In this document: positions 29,506-39,700 of the stretch, one piece after another
How positions within the stretch are numbered: the first letter of the stretch is position 1
How the letters are laid out: each line of letters starts with the position of its first letter
Source of the DNA: Nostoc sp. CHAB 5844
GTDB lineage: Bacteria > Cyanobacteriota > Cyanobacteriia > Cyanobacteriales > Nostocaceae
Direction of reading: 5' to 3'
NCBI RefSeq assembly: GCF_020829595.1
Contig: NZ_JAIVFW010000019.1
Location: 43,176-107,175 of the forward strand
DNA length: 64,000 bases
Made by a program: the position numbers and the translations under genes
Notes under the pieces: generated by a model
Database searches by the model: none
What the model saw: only the letters and a program-made list of their open reading frames with translations
Told to the model about the DNA's origin: nothing

Positions 29506-30651
29506 ATGCAAATTCTTTGGTTTATCCCTACGGCTCGTGACGGACACTATTTAGGAACACAACTTGGAGGACGTGATGCGACTCCAGAATATTTACAGCA
29601 AATTGCTCAAGCTGTAGATAACTTGGGATATACAGGTGCTTTATTACCCACAGGGCCTTTTTGTGAAGATGCTTGGATAACTGCCGCCTCGCTTATACCT
29701 GTCACCAAGCGGATGAAGTTCCTAGTAGCAATTCGTCCTGGAATTAGTTCACCCAGCGTTGCTGCACGTATGGCAGCAACATTTGATCGAATGTCAAATG
29801 GGAGATTGCTAATCAATGTCGTCACAGGTGGAGAACCAAAGCAATTAGCAGGGGATGGCTTGCATCTGAGTCATGACGATCGCTATGACTTAACTGATGA
29901 ATTCCTCACAGTCTGGCGGGGAATTATGAGTGGGGAGACAGTTGATTTCCAAGGCAAATATCTCGATATTCGAGGCGGGAAGCTGTTATTCCCACCAATC
30001 CAAAAACCCTATCCACCACTGTGGTTTGGCGGTTCATCAGCGGCGGCGAAGCGAGTTGCAGCCAAACACATTGATGCTTACTTAACTTGGGGAGAACCAC
30101 CCGAACAAGTAGCCCAAAAGATTGCTGAAGTCAGGCAACTAGCTGCTGAACAAGGTAGAACAGTGCGTTTTGGCATTCGCTTGCATGTGATTGTGCGCGA
30201 AACCGAATCTGCCGCTTGGGATGCAGCCAACGAGTTAATTAAATATGTCGATGAGGATGCGATCGCTCAAGCTCAAAAAGCCTTCGCCAGTTCCGATTCC
30301 GAAGGGCAACGACGTATGACTGGGCTACACAACGGCAGTCGAGAAACCTTAGAAATTAGCCCCAACCTCTGGGCAGGAATTGGTTTAGTGCGCGGTGGTG
30401 CTGGTACTGCTTTAGTTGGCGATCCTGATACCGTTGCCGCCAGGATGTTGGAATATCAGCAACTAGGTATAGAAACCTTCATCTTCTCTGGATATCCCCA
30501 TCTAGAAGAAGCTTATCGTACCGCAGAATTATTATTTCCTCACCTGCCTTTGCAGAGTGAATCTACACCACCAACACAACCAATCGTAAGTGCTTTTGGT
30601 GAAGCGATCGCCAGTGAAAAATTTGCAAAACAACTAACGAGTGCCTCATGA
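29506..30651 (+). CDS. ssuD: FMNH2-dependent alkanesulfonate monooxygenase
   Basis: 381 residues, the normal SsuD length. The N-terminus [14 protein letters not shown] and the stretches [19 protein letters not shown] and [20 protein letters not shown] (here [16 protein letters not shown]) are typical of the bacterial-luciferase-like SsuD family. Known reaction: alkanesulfonate + O2 + FMNH2 to aldehyde + sulfite. The matching NAD(P)H:FMN reductase (SsuE) is not in the window. The stop overlaps the ssuC start by 4 nt (ATGA). A shared operator-like site precedes the gene. Confidence 0.93.
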   Translation: MQILWFIPTARDGHYLGTQLGGRDATPEYLQQIAQAVDNLGYTGALLPTGPFCEDAWITAASLIPVTKRMKFLVAIRPGISSPSVAARMAATFDRMSNGRLLINVVTGGEPKQLAGDGLHLSHDDRYDLTDEFLTVWRGIMSGETVDFQGKYLDIRGGKLLFPPIQKPYPPLWFGGSSAAAKRVAAKHIDAYLTWGEPPEQVAQKIAEVRQLAAEQGRTVRFGIRLHVIVRETESAAWDAANELIKYVDEDAIAQAQKAFASSDSEGQRRMTGLHNGSRETLEISPNLWAGIGLVRGGAGTALVGDPDTVAARMLEYQQLGIETFIFSGYPHLEEAYRTAELLFPHLPLQSESTPPTQPIVSAFGEAIASEKFAKQLTSAS

Positions 30652-31472
30652 CCATTACCTTAAAAAACATCAAGAATTACAGCATCTCGCTGAATGAGTT
30701 ACTTCAAAATCAGCAAATCCAAAAAATAGTTCCTTGGATTGTACCAATTGGTGTAGTAGTACTTTGGGAATTGTCATCAAGAATTGGTTTACTTTCAACC
30801 AGAATTTTACCTGCGCCTAGTGGTGTAGTAATTACAGCATTTAAATTAGCTTCAACCGGAGAATTATTTCAACATATAGGCATCAGCGCTGGACGTGCCA
30901 TCTCTGGTTTTTTAGTTGGTGGCAGTATTGGTTTTAGTTTGGGTTTACTGAATGGGATTTTCCCAGTTGCAGAAAAACTCTTAGATAGTTCATTGCAAAT
31001 GCTGCGGACAATTCCTAATTTGGCATTAATTCCTCTAGTAATTTTATGGTTTGGAATTGGCGATCAAGCGAGATTATTTCTCGTATCTATGGGGGTATTT
31101 TTCCCTCTTTATCTCAATACATTTCATGGAATTCGTAGCGTTGACCCAGGCTTGATTGAGATGGGCAGAGTGTATGGATTAAAACCAGCACAGCTTTTGT
31201 GGCAAATTATTTTACCTGGAGCATTATCTTCGATTTTAGTAGGTGTCCGGTTTTCTTTAGGAATTATGTGGTTGACACTGATTGTTGCTGAAACAATTGC
31301 CGCTGATTCCGGTTTAGGATATATGGCTATGAATGCTCGTGAATTTATGCAAACTGATGTTGTAGTGTTGAGCATTTTTATTTATGCTTTGTTGGGCAAA
31401 TTAGCAGATTCAACTGCCAGATTTTTAGAAAGAAAATGGTTGGCTTGGCATCCTAATTATCAAAATGCATAA
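30648..31472 (+). CDS. ssuC: sulfonate ABC transporter permease
   Basis: 274 residues with about six hydrophobic helices. The cytoplasmic-loop EAA-like motif appears in the SsuC form ([20 protein letters not shown], then [19 protein letters not shown]). The start codon overlaps the ssuD stop. It forms the inner-membrane channel with SsuB. No binding-protein gene is in this operon, so it presumably works with one or both lipoproteins on the other side of the divergent region. Confidence 0.92.
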   Translation: MTITLKNIKNYSISLNELLQNQQIQKIVPWIVPIGVVVLWELSSRIGLLSTRILPAPSGVVITAFKLASTGELFQHIGISAGRAISGFLVGGSIGFSLGLLNGIFPVAEKLLDSSLQMLRTIPNLALIPLVILWFGIGDQARLFLVSMGVFFPLYLNTFHGIRSVDPGLIEMGRVYGLKPAQLLWQIILPGALSSILVGVRFSLGIMWLTLIVAETIAADSGLGYMAMNAREFMQTDVVVLSIFIYALLGKLADSTARFLERKWLAWHPNYQNA

Positions 31473-31520
31473 GTTGCTGGATAAACCTAACAAAAAATGA
31501 CAATTTTCTCAGGAGATTTT

Positions 31521-32294
31521 ATGAGTTTTCATCCACAAGGAACACAACTAAGTATTTTGGATTTAACAAAAGCTTTTGGCAGAAAAACTGTTTTAAATTC
31601 AGTTAATTTAGAGGTATCACCAGGAGAATTTGTTGCCATTGTTGGGCGTAGTGGTTGTGGTAAAAGTACTTTATTACGCCTGGTGTCAGGTTTAGAAAAA
31701 CCAAGTGCCGGCGGAATCCTCTTAGATGGCGAACCATTGCGTAAGTTGAGTAGTTCTGTCCGAGTTATGTTCCAAGATCCGCGATTGCTGGAATGGAAAC
31801 GCGTCATTCAAAACGTAGGGCTGGGATTGCAAGAGAATTGGCGTGAAAGGGCGCAGTGGGCGTTAGAACAAGTTGGATTGCAAGATAGAGGCGAAGAATG
31901 GCCATCTATACTCTCTGGTGGACAAAGACAAAGGGTATCGTTAGCCAGAGCATTAGTGTGCCAACCCCGCTTACTTTTATTAGACGAGCCTTTAGGAGCA
32001 TTAGATGCTCTGACTCGGATTGATATGCAACGATTGATTGAAAAATTGTGGCAAGAACAGCAGTTTACAGCATTTTTAGTGACTCACGATGTCGAAGAAG
32101 CTGTAGCCTTGGCAGACCGCGTGATTGTGATTGAAGACGGCAGAATAGCTCTAGATTTGCCTGTGAATCTTTCACGTCCCAGAGATAGGGGTAATGAAGC
32201 ATTTGTTAGCATCAGAGAAACGATTCTAGACCAAGTAATGAATCGAGAAGGTAGCTATGCACATAAGCAGTTATTGCAGTTGGGTAGTTATTAA
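31521..32294 (+). CDS. ssuB: sulfonate ABC transporter ATP-binding protein
   Basis: 257 residues from ATG 31521, chosen because CAGGAGA lies 7-8 nt upstream; ATG 31497 has no ribosome binding site. Walker [11 protein letters not shown]-loop FQDPRLLEW, signature [15 protein letters not shown], Walker [13 protein letters not shown] and the switch His in VTHD are all intact. It energises sulfonate import with SsuC. It is followed 132 bp downstream by a dehydrogenase gene. Confidence 0.93.
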   Translation: MSFHPQGTQLSILDLTKAFGRKTVLNSVNLEVSPGEFVAIVGRSGCGKSTLLRLVSGLEKPSAGGILLDGEPLRKLSSSVRVMFQDPRLLEWKRVIQNVGLGLQENWRERAQWALEQVGLQDRGEEWPSILSGGQRQRVSLARALVCQPRLLLLDEPLGALDALTRIDMQRLIEKLWQEQQFTAFLVTHDVEEAVALADRVIVIEDGRIALDLPVNLSRPRDRGNEAFVSIRETILDQVMNREGSYAHKQLLQLGSY

Positions 32295-32426
32295 TTCAGG
32301 ACTGACGCAGTGATACGAAAAATCAAGAATTGGGACAAGGTGTGTAGGGCTGTGAGGATGTAGACGAGCAAAACCCTTACACCCGTAAACCCTTACCTCC
32401 TTACACCCGTCTCAAGGTAACTTAAT

Positions 32427-33374
32427 ATGAAAGTCATTTTGCCTATCGAAATCGCTGCCGAAATTGAGCCACATCTACCAGCGGATACTAAGGTTGTCTT
32501 GGTTGATAGTAATGGCAATCTTGATAATGATGGCACTGGTGCAGAGGTTTATTTAAGTTGGTTTTTTCTGAAAAGCCATATTTTGCATCAAGTGTTAGCA
32601 GCAGCACCGGCTTTACGTTGGCATCATGCGCCGAATGCAGGGGTAAATCATATTTTGACTCCGGCTTATTTGGAACGTGACCTTATCCTCACAAATGGTG
32701 CGGGAGTTCATGCAATTCCCATTGCAGAATTTGTCTTAACTTATATACTCTCCCATACCAAACATTTGGCTGAGTTGCAAGCCTCACAAGCTGAACGTCA
32801 GTGGAAAAGAGGTTTTCCGATCCAAGAATTAACGGATGCCACTTTATTAATTATCGGTGCTGGTGGTATTGGTCAAGCGATCGCTTCCCGTGCTAAAGCT
32901 TTTGAAATGAAAATTATTGGTACTCGCCGTCACCCGCAAGCACTACCAAATTTTGACCTAGTTGTAGGTGTAGATGAATGGCGATCGCTTCTATCGGAAG
33001 TAGACTATTTAGTAGTTGCTACACCGCTCACATCAGAAACTCAAGGTTTGATTGACGAGACAGTATTGCGATCGCTTTCTCCTCATGCTTATTTAATTAA
33101 TATTGCTCGTGGTGCTGTAGTTGATGAACAAGCATTAATCAAAGCACTCACAGAAGGTTGGATTGCTGGTGCTGCTTTAGATACAGTAGTGAAAGAACCT
33201 CTACCATCAGACAGTCCTTTGTGGACGGTTCCGAATCTCTTGATTACTCCTCACTGTTCTGGTCATTCCCCAAAAGTTAAACAACGTTCAATTGAGTTAT
33301 TTCTTGATAACTTCAATCGCTACCAAACTGGTCAGCCTTTACGCAATGTCGTAGACAAGCAAGCAGGATATTAA
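32427..33374 (+). CDS. D-2-hydroxyacid dehydrogenase family protein
   Basis: 315 residues. The NAD(P)-binding motif is IIGAGGIGQAIASRA (about 144-158). Catalytic Arg (NIARGAVVDEQAL), Glu (VVKEPLP) and His (ITPHCSGHS) are all present. The family reduces 2-oxoacids (glyoxylate, hydroxypyruvate and others) or oxidises the hydroxyacids. Same strand as ssuDCB, 132 bp after ssuB, so it may belong to the island, for example handling an aldehyde or oxoacid left after desulfonation. This link is inference only. Confidence 0.85.
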   Translation: MKVILPIEIAAEIEPHLPADTKVVLVDSNGNLDNDGTGAEVYLSWFFLKSHILHQVLAAAPALRWHHAPNAGVNHILTPAYLERDLILTNGAGVHAIPIAEFVLTYILSHTKHLAELQASQAERQWKRGFPIQELTDATLLIIGAGGIGQAIASRAKAFEMKIIGTRRHPQALPNFDLVVGVDEWRSLLSEVDYLVVATPLTSETQGLIDETVLRSLSPHAYLINIARGAVVDEQALIKALTEGWIAGAALDTVVKEPLPSDSPLWTVPNLLITPHCSGHSPKVKQRSIELFLDNFNRYQTGQPLRNVVDKQAGY

Positions 33375-33839
33375 AAAAGAATTCTGGAGTCAGAAACCAG
33401 AATTCAGAATTGAATTAGGATTGCTATAGTTTTAATTTTCTTGCCACGTTAATCACGATACATAAAAATCCTGTAGAGACGTAGCATTGCTACGTCTCTA
33501 CAAAAAGGTCTGTTTCACCTTTAAAGAAAATTGGTCAGGACTTACGCACCTCGATTGTCTGTTAAAACTGGGGAGCCAGCGCCGTGGGCGGGTTTCCCGA
33601 CTTGAGGCGACTGGCGTTGTAAGGGTGAAAGGGTATAGGGTGTAAGGGTTTTGAAGACTTATACACCTACACCCACACACCCTTGCCCAAACCCTTAGTT
33701 TTTCGTTTTCATGCGTAAGTTCTATTGGTATTAAGCAGACCATCATAATAAGCTTGATTTTTGGAAATAAACCTGCCCTAGAGTAGCAAGAGCAGGCAAA
33801 GGAATTTGTATCAGGAATTCCGTGAAATAGTATTCAACA
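33375..33839. repeat. repeat-filled gap: hairpin element plus 187-bp inverted-repeat element
   Basis: No gene is seen. At 33445-33533 there is a copy of the element also found at 15084 (hairpin arms GTAGAGACGTAGCA at 33473-33501). At 33537-33723 lies a second element with terminal inverted repeats AGGACTTACGCA and TGCGTAAGTTCT (one mismatch). Its interior contains the GC-rich GGGCGGGTTTCCCGACTTGA unit and GTAAGGGT heptamer-like repeats. The AGGACTTACGCA ends are the same as those of the 95-bp MITE at 44836-44930. Confidence 0.65.
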
Positions 33840-34532
33840 TTATCCTAAGTTTTGCATGGCTCGTTGATAATTCTTCACTTGCAAATCAATCCTGGTGATG
33901 GCAGTCCCAACGACGACAGCATAAGCACCTAAATCTAAAGCATGACGTGCCATTTGCGGCGAAGAAATACCTCCTTCACAAATTACAGGAACTTTTAACT
34001 CCTCTACCATTTGCGTCAGAAGTTCCCAATTAGGCGGAGAATCATTATTAGTTTTAGCTGTATAGCCATAAAGAGTTGTTGCCACAATATCTGCACCTGC
34101 GGCGACGGCTGCTTTTGCTGCCTCAATTGTATCTACATCAGCAATGACTGGGTTCCCTAATTCCTGATGAATGCGGGTGATTATATCTACTACTATTTCA
34201 CCACCCGGACGATGCCTTGTCGTTGCATCGATCGCAATTATATCTGCTCCAGCTTGAGCAACAGCAGCAGCATGGTGAAACTGAGGTGTAATGTATACAT
34301 CATATTTAGGAATGACTTGCTTCCATAAACCAATAATCGGAACTTTCACTCGTTCCCTTACGGCACTGATATGTATTGGTGTATCTATGCGTACACCAAC
34401 AGAGCCATTATTAACAGCAGCCTGTGCCATTGCAGCCATAATTGTTGGATCATGCAGAGGTGAATCGACAGGCGCTTGGCAAGATACAATCAGTCCGGTT
34501 TTTAAGGTATTAATTAAGTGGTCATTTGTCAT
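33840..34532 (-). CDS. nanE: putative N-acetylmannosamine-6-phosphate 2-epimerase
   Basis: 230 residues, the usual NanE length, forming a TIM barrel. Recognisable stretches are IGLWKQVIPKYDVYITP, IIAIDATTRHRPGG, IADVDTIEAAKAAVAAGADI and VICEGGISSPQMARHALDLG. NanE converts N-acetylmannosamine-6-phosphate to N-acetylglucosamine-6-phosphate in amino-sugar recycling. No nanA, nanK or nagA gene is nearby, so the pathway is not evident from context. Confidence 0.88.
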   Translation of the reverse strand: MTNDHLINTLKTGLIVSCQAPVDSPLHDPTIMAAMAQAAVNNGSVGVRIDTPIHISAVRERVKVPIIGLWKQVIPKYDVYITPQFHHAAAVAQAGADIIAIDATTRHRPGGEIVVDIITRIHQELGNPVIADVDTIEAAKAAVAAGADIVATTLYGYTAKTNNDSPPNWELLTQMVEELKVPVICEGGISSPQMARHALDLGAYAVVVGTAITRIDLQVKNYQRAMQNLG

Positions 34533-34593
34533 TTGTCAATAGTCATTAGTCCATAGTCAAAATTTATTCTCCCCTGCTTCTTGGCACTCAGCA
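34533..34593. repeat. short heptamer-type repeat between nanE and the kinase gene
   Basis: A run of related units (CATTTGT, CAATAGT, CATTAGT, CATAGTC) occupies about 34528-34560, of the same class as the GAGTGCT and CAGACTT arrays elsewhere in the window. Confidence 0.4.
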
Positions 34594-36648
34594 TTAACTT
34601 GACTGAGCAGGTATCCAGACAGTAAAAATAGAGCCGATACCCACTGTGGATTCTACTTCAATTCGACCACGATGCAGTTCTACAAGTTGTTTCGTTAAAG
34701 CCAAACCAAGTCCCGTACCTTCATAACGGCGACGATAAGGTGTATCGAGTTGCTGAAATTTCTCAAACATTAATGGTAATTGCTCTTCAGAAATGCCAAT
34801 TCCCGTATCTTCAACTTGAAAAATAGCGGTATTATCTTCTACCCAAATTCGCAGGGTAACACTCCCACTTTCAGGTGTGAATTTAATGGCATTGGTTAAC
34901 AAATTCCAGAGTATCTGTTCTATGCGTTCGGCATCAGCACTAAAGCGATCGCGCCGTGGATCAATCTGTAAATCAAATTTAAGATTAACTTGTTGGTTAG
35001 TTGCCTTATCTCTTAATGCTGCAATAGCATTTTCTGCAATTTTTGCTAAAGAAAATTCATTAATATTTAAAACTGTTTTACCCGCCTCAATTTGTGATAA
35101 ATCAAGGATGTCATTAATCATTTCTAATAAATGTTCGCCACTGTCATGGATGGTTTGCAGATAATCTCGCTGTCGTTGGCTCAACTCACCTATAGGCCAG
35201 CGCAACAATGTAGAAGACATGCCAATAACATAAGTTAATGGTGTGAGCAATTCATGGCTAATAGTGGCGAGAAACTCATTGCGTAAACGACTAGCGGCTT
35301 CAGCTGCTAGTAAGGCATCACGTAAAGCCATTGTCCGCTCCAGCACCCGTTGTTCGAGAGTTTGTTTTTCTTGAGTTAGCGATCGCATTAACTCAGATTG
35401 ATGAATTGCGATCGCTAATTGTTCAGCAATAGAAGTCAGTAAATTTCTTTCATTTTCATGCCACTGGCGAGGAATTTCACACTGATGAGCAATTAATAAA
35501 CCCCAGATTTTTTCCTCAAAAATAATTGGTGCTGCCAACTTTGCCCTGACATGATTAGTGCGGAGAAAATTCAATAAACACTCTTCTAGAGCATAAGTTT
35601 TTTCGACATCCTCGACAACTAAAGTAAAACCTTGACGATACTTATCCCAACAAACAGAATGGCGTGTAAAGCAATTTGTCTCCTGGCAATCTAACACAGA
35701 AGGAATCGCATCCGTAGCTTTAGCTTCATAAACAATACAACCCCCATACTTTTGCCAGTCTTGTATTGGGGGTTGAGAATAATTTTGTTCATTAAACGTT
35801 GAGTTTTGGGTATTGACCCTTGACCCTTCAAATTTATAGATTACTAGTCTGTCTAATTTCAAAAAATCACGCACTTGTGCGATCGCTGTTGCCATAATTA
35901 CTGGCAAATCTAAACTTTTGCGAATCTGAGTTGTGACTTGATGCAACAGTCGCTCTTGAGAGATTTGTTTTTGCAGAGCATTTTCGATTGCTTGACAGAG
36001 ACTTCCAGCCTGATTTGCACTTGGATTTACTATTACTTCCTGATTCTTTTGTGGAAGAAGATATTCTAATAACAACAGCGTGAATTGACTTTGGAGCGTA
36101 GCATCATTAGGACGCAGAATTTGACTATAGTATTCCAGATTTTGATGAGTATCAGAATCATTAGCAAACAAATCTTTCAATTTGTCAACAAAGGAGGCGA
36201 TCGCCTCTGAATTAAACGTCAAGCTAGTGTTGAGTGCTGAGTGCTGAGGAGCCACTGCGTTGGGGAGACAGTGCCGTGGGCGGGTTTCCCGACTTGAGGC
36301 AACTGTCGTCGGCTCTGCCGACTTGAAGCAAGTGGCGTTGCTGAGTGCTGAGTGCTGAGTGTTAAGTGTTGAGTGAGGAGTTATAAATTCTTCCCCTGTC
36401 TGTCCTGCTTCCGTACTCCCCTGCGCCAAAGTTCCTAGCAAAAGCGCACTAAACTGCTCAGAAACCACCAATGTGAATCTTTGACCTTGCCATTCTTCAG
36501 GTATGAGAATTCTTGCCAGCACGGCTTCTGTTAGCATTAGCACAGAATTTTCCACAGATTGAGCCATTTGCTGTAACAATTCCCCAAGCTGATTAAATAC
36601 AACTAAAGGCAAATTTTGAGAAAAGCTCAAATCAGGTGAACTAAGCAT
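34594..36648 (-). CDS. GAF-domain sensor histidine kinase carrying an in-frame repeat insertion
   Basis: 684 residues from ATG 36648; a TTG two codons earlier is possible. Order: an N-terminal domain (about 1-90), a repeat-derived insert (about 91-145), a helical segment, a GAF domain of the phytochrome/CBCR-like subgroup (about 230-418), a coiled coil, then HisKA with the phospho-acceptor His (about 465, ISHELLTPL) and HATPase with N (LLTNAIKFTP), G1 (DTGIGIS) and G2 (GTGLGL) boxes. Within GAF, a Cys near 357 (LEECLLNFL) aligns with the usual bilin-binding position but lacks the following His. No receiver or output domain. It is divergent from cobN. Confidence 0.85.
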   Translation of the reverse strand: MLSSPDLSFSQNLPLVVFNQLGELLQQMAQSVENSVLMLTEAVLARILIPEEWQGQRFTLVVSEQFSALLLGTLAQGSTEAGQTGEEFITPHSTLNTQHSALSNATCFKSAEPTTVASSRETRPRHCLPNAVAPQHSALNTSLTFNSEAIASFVDKLKDLFANDSDTHQNLEYYSQILRPNDATLQSQFTLLLLEYLLPQKNQEVIVNPSANQAGSLCQAIENALQKQISQERLLHQVTTQIRKSLDLPVIMATAIAQVRDFLKLDRLVIYKFEGSRVNTQNSTFNEQNYSQPPIQDWQKYGGCIVYEAKATDAIPSVLDCQETNCFTRHSVCWDKYRQGFTLVVEDVEKTYALEECLLNFLRTNHVRAKLAAPIIFEEKIWGLLIAHQCEIPRQWHENERNLLTSIAEQLAIAIHQSELMRSLTQEKQTLEQRVLERTMALRDALLAAEAASRLRNEFLATISHELLTPLTYVIGMSSTLLRWPIGELSQRQRDYLQTIHDSGEHLLEMINDILDLSQIEAGKTVLNINEFSLAKIAENAIAALRDKATNQQVNLKFDLQIDPRRDRFSADAERIEQILWNLLTNAIKFTPESGSVTLRIWVEDNTAIFQVEDTGIGISEEQLPLMFEKFQQLDTPYRRRYEGTGLGLALTKQLVELHRGRIEVESTVGIGSIFTVWIPAQSS
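36231..36346 (-). repeat. 116-bp dispersed repeat inside the histidine kinase gene
   Basis: This segment is the exact reverse complement of 39304-39419 in cobN over all 116 bp when compared base by base. Both copies are read in the same frame and give SNATCFKSAEPTTVASSRET followed by RPRHCLPNAVAPQHSAL. Heptamer arrays (GAGTGCT type) flank it on both sides. The core contains the TCGGGAAACCCG and GTCGGCTCTGCCGAC palindromic units found in many intergenic repeats of the window. Confidence 0.9.
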
Positions 36649-36784
36649 TTTCAATGGTCGGGTGAGAGGGGGTAACGAGCCAGTGTCTTGGAGAAAGTAC
36701 TTCCCTTTTAGCAGCTGGCTTTGCTAGGCTGAAATGTTTTTCAATCGTGTTCTAACCAACAGTTTAAGACGGTAAGGCGGGATC

Positions 36785-39700
36785 ATGCATCGAATAAATG
36801 CTAAATCAGTCGGATGGAATCAGTCAGAAGGTTTAATTTTTGTAGAACAAACTCCAGCGCCGTTTGTATTTATTACGGCTGCGGATACTGACATTCAAAC
36901 TTTGGCAGCAGCAGTTACCAAATTACCGACCAATTTTCCTGCACTAAGAGTCGCTAACTTATTGCAGTTACAACAACAAATAAGTATTGATACATATAGC
37001 GAGCAAGTTTTGGAACTTGCTGAGGTAATTATTTTACGTCTTTTAGGCGGACGTGCATACTGGGCTTACGGTTTAGAAGTGGTGCAGGAAATTGCACAAC
37101 GTAACGGTACAACCTTAATTGTAATGCCAGGAGATGATGCGCTTGACCTTGAATTAGTCGCTCAATCAACTGTCTGTGTCGATATTGTTAACCAAGTATG
37201 GCAATATTTCAGCGAAGGCGGCGTTAATAATTTTGTTAATGCTTTGAAGTTTATCGCTGATACTTGCTTAGACACATCCTTTCATCCCTTAGCACCGCAA
37301 ATTGTTCCCCGTATAGGGTTGTACGAGTGGGGAGTGGAATCTCTATTCCCTACTCTCCACTCCTCGCTGCCCAAAGTCGGCATTTTGTTCTACCGCGCTC
37401 ATTATCTCTCGGGAAATACTAAGGTGATTGATTCTTTATGTACAGCCTTAGCCCGGAAAAACTTACAACCAATACCAGTTTTTGTTTCTTCGCTACGTGA
37501 CCCCAGCGTTCAAGACGAATTGAACGAATTTTTCCAACCCAAAAACGCAGAACAAATAGCCATACTTTTGAATACCACTAGTTTTTCTCTAGCGCGTTTG
37601 GACACAGAAATACCTCAAACTGATCTTTGGCAAAAATTGGATGTGCCAGTGTTGCAAGTGATTCTCAGTGGAGGTTCGGTTGAGCAGTGGGAGTCCCAGT
37701 CCCAAGGGTTATCTCCCCGTGATATCGCTATGAATGTAGCGTTACCGGAAGTAGACGGACGAATTATTAGCCGTGCTGTGTCCTTCAAAGCTTTGCAAAC
37801 GCGCAATTCTGACATAGAAACAGATGTAGTCGTTTATGAACCAGTGAGCGATCGCATTGAGTTCGTCGCCCAACTTGCCGCTAATTGGGTACGCCTGCGA
37901 GTTAAACCACCCCAAGAACGGCGCATTGTTCTAATTTTGGCTAACTACCCCAACCGTGACGGTCGCCTTGCTAACGGTGTAGGTTTAGATACACCAGCTA
38001 GTTGTGTAGAAATTCTCAAAGCTATGCAACTTGCTGGGTATGAAGTAAAGAACTTACCAGCCAATGGCAACGAGTTAATCCAACGCCTCACAGACGGTGT
38101 AACCAATGACCCAGAAGCCAGAGAGTTGCGTCCAGTTCAGCAAAGTCTTTCTAGTGAAGAATATCAAGCATATTTTGCTTCCTTACCGGAATCAGTCAAG
38201 CAAGGGATTAATGAACGCTGGCAATTAAGCAGTAGTGAAGAAATTTCTCATCAGTATCCAATTCCCGGAATTCAACTTGGCAACATTTTCATAGGTATTC
38301 AACCAGCGCGGGGTGATGATACTGACCCTAGCTTAAATTATCACGCCCCGGATTTAGAACCAACTCATGCTTATTTAGCTTTTTATTACTGGGTTAGAGA
38401 ATGCTTTGGTGCTGATGCTGTTGTCCACGTCGGCAAACATGGCAACCTCGAATGGCTACCTGGGAAAAGTTTGGCTTTATCCAGCAATTGTTACCCCGAA
38501 GTCGCTTTGGGGGCAATGCCTCACCTATACCCATTTATTGTCAACGATCCTGGTGAAGGTTCCCAAGCCAAGCGCCGCGCCCAAGCTGTGATTATCGACC
38601 ACCTTACACCACCAATGACTCGTGCAGAACTCTATGGTGCTTTGCAACAGTTAGAAAATTTAATTGATGAATTTTACGAAGCCGAAAGTTTAGACCCTTC
38701 GAGATTACCAGCAATTCGCGATCGCATCCGTGAACTAGTCATTAAAGAAAACCTCCACCTAGATTTAAGACTAAAACCCAAAATAGAAAATGCTCCTCAA
38801 CAAGACTCTTCACTTTTGACTTTTGACTTTTCACTTTTGCCTTCACTTGATGGCTATCTTTGTGAATTAAAAGAAGCCCAAATCCGCGACGGCTTACATA
38901 TTTTTGGGCAATGTCCCCAAGGTACACAACTACGAGACTTAATAACTGCGATCGCTCGCATCCCCAACCGCCATTCCATCGGCATTACCCGCGCCCTAGC
39001 CCAAGATTGGGGACTCGACCTAGATCCCCTCACGGACAACTTCAGCACCCCCTTCACCCTCTCAAACTCTCACTCCGCGTCTTTGCACACACCACTTGCT
39101 TTAAGTCGGGAAACCCGACGACAGTCGCTTCAAGTCGGCAAAGCCGCCCACAGCGCTGTCTCCCCAACGCAGTTGCTCCTCTGCGTAAAACTCCAATCCT
39201 GCCGCACCATCGGCGATGTCGTCGAACTTCTAGAACAACAAGCAGCCGAACTAGTAGAACAACTGATAACTAATAACTCAGCACTCCCAACTCAGCACTC
39301 CCAACTCAGCAACGCCACTTGCTTCAAGTCGGCAGAGCCGACGACAGTTGCCTCAAGTCGGGAAACCCGCCCACGGCACTGTCTCCCCAACGCAGTGGCT
39401 CCTCAGCACTCAGCACTCAGCACTTCACTTAGCTGGATCAACTCCAAACTCCTCCCCTCCCTCCAACAAACCCACGCAGAAATTACCCATTTATTACACG
39501 GACTTGATGGCGGATACGTCCCTAGTGGTGCTTCCGGCGCACCTACACGCGGCAGACCAGAAGTTTTACCCACAGGCAAAAACTTTTACTCAGTAGATAT
39601 TCGCGCCTTACCCACAGAAACAGCTTGGGATGTTGGCAGAAAAGCAGCCGAAAACTTAATTGAATCTTATACACAGGAGCATGGTGAGTATCCCAAAACA

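Noticed and set aside
36655..36784. Possible cobalamin riboswitch upstream of cobN
   Set aside because: The conserved B12-box and other core elements are not visible in the 130-bp gap.
39303..39430. Possible CRISPR array because of repeated short units in cobN and the kinase gene
   Set aside because: Units are heptamer tandem repeats flanking a palindromic repeat, without regular spacers, and no cas genes are present.
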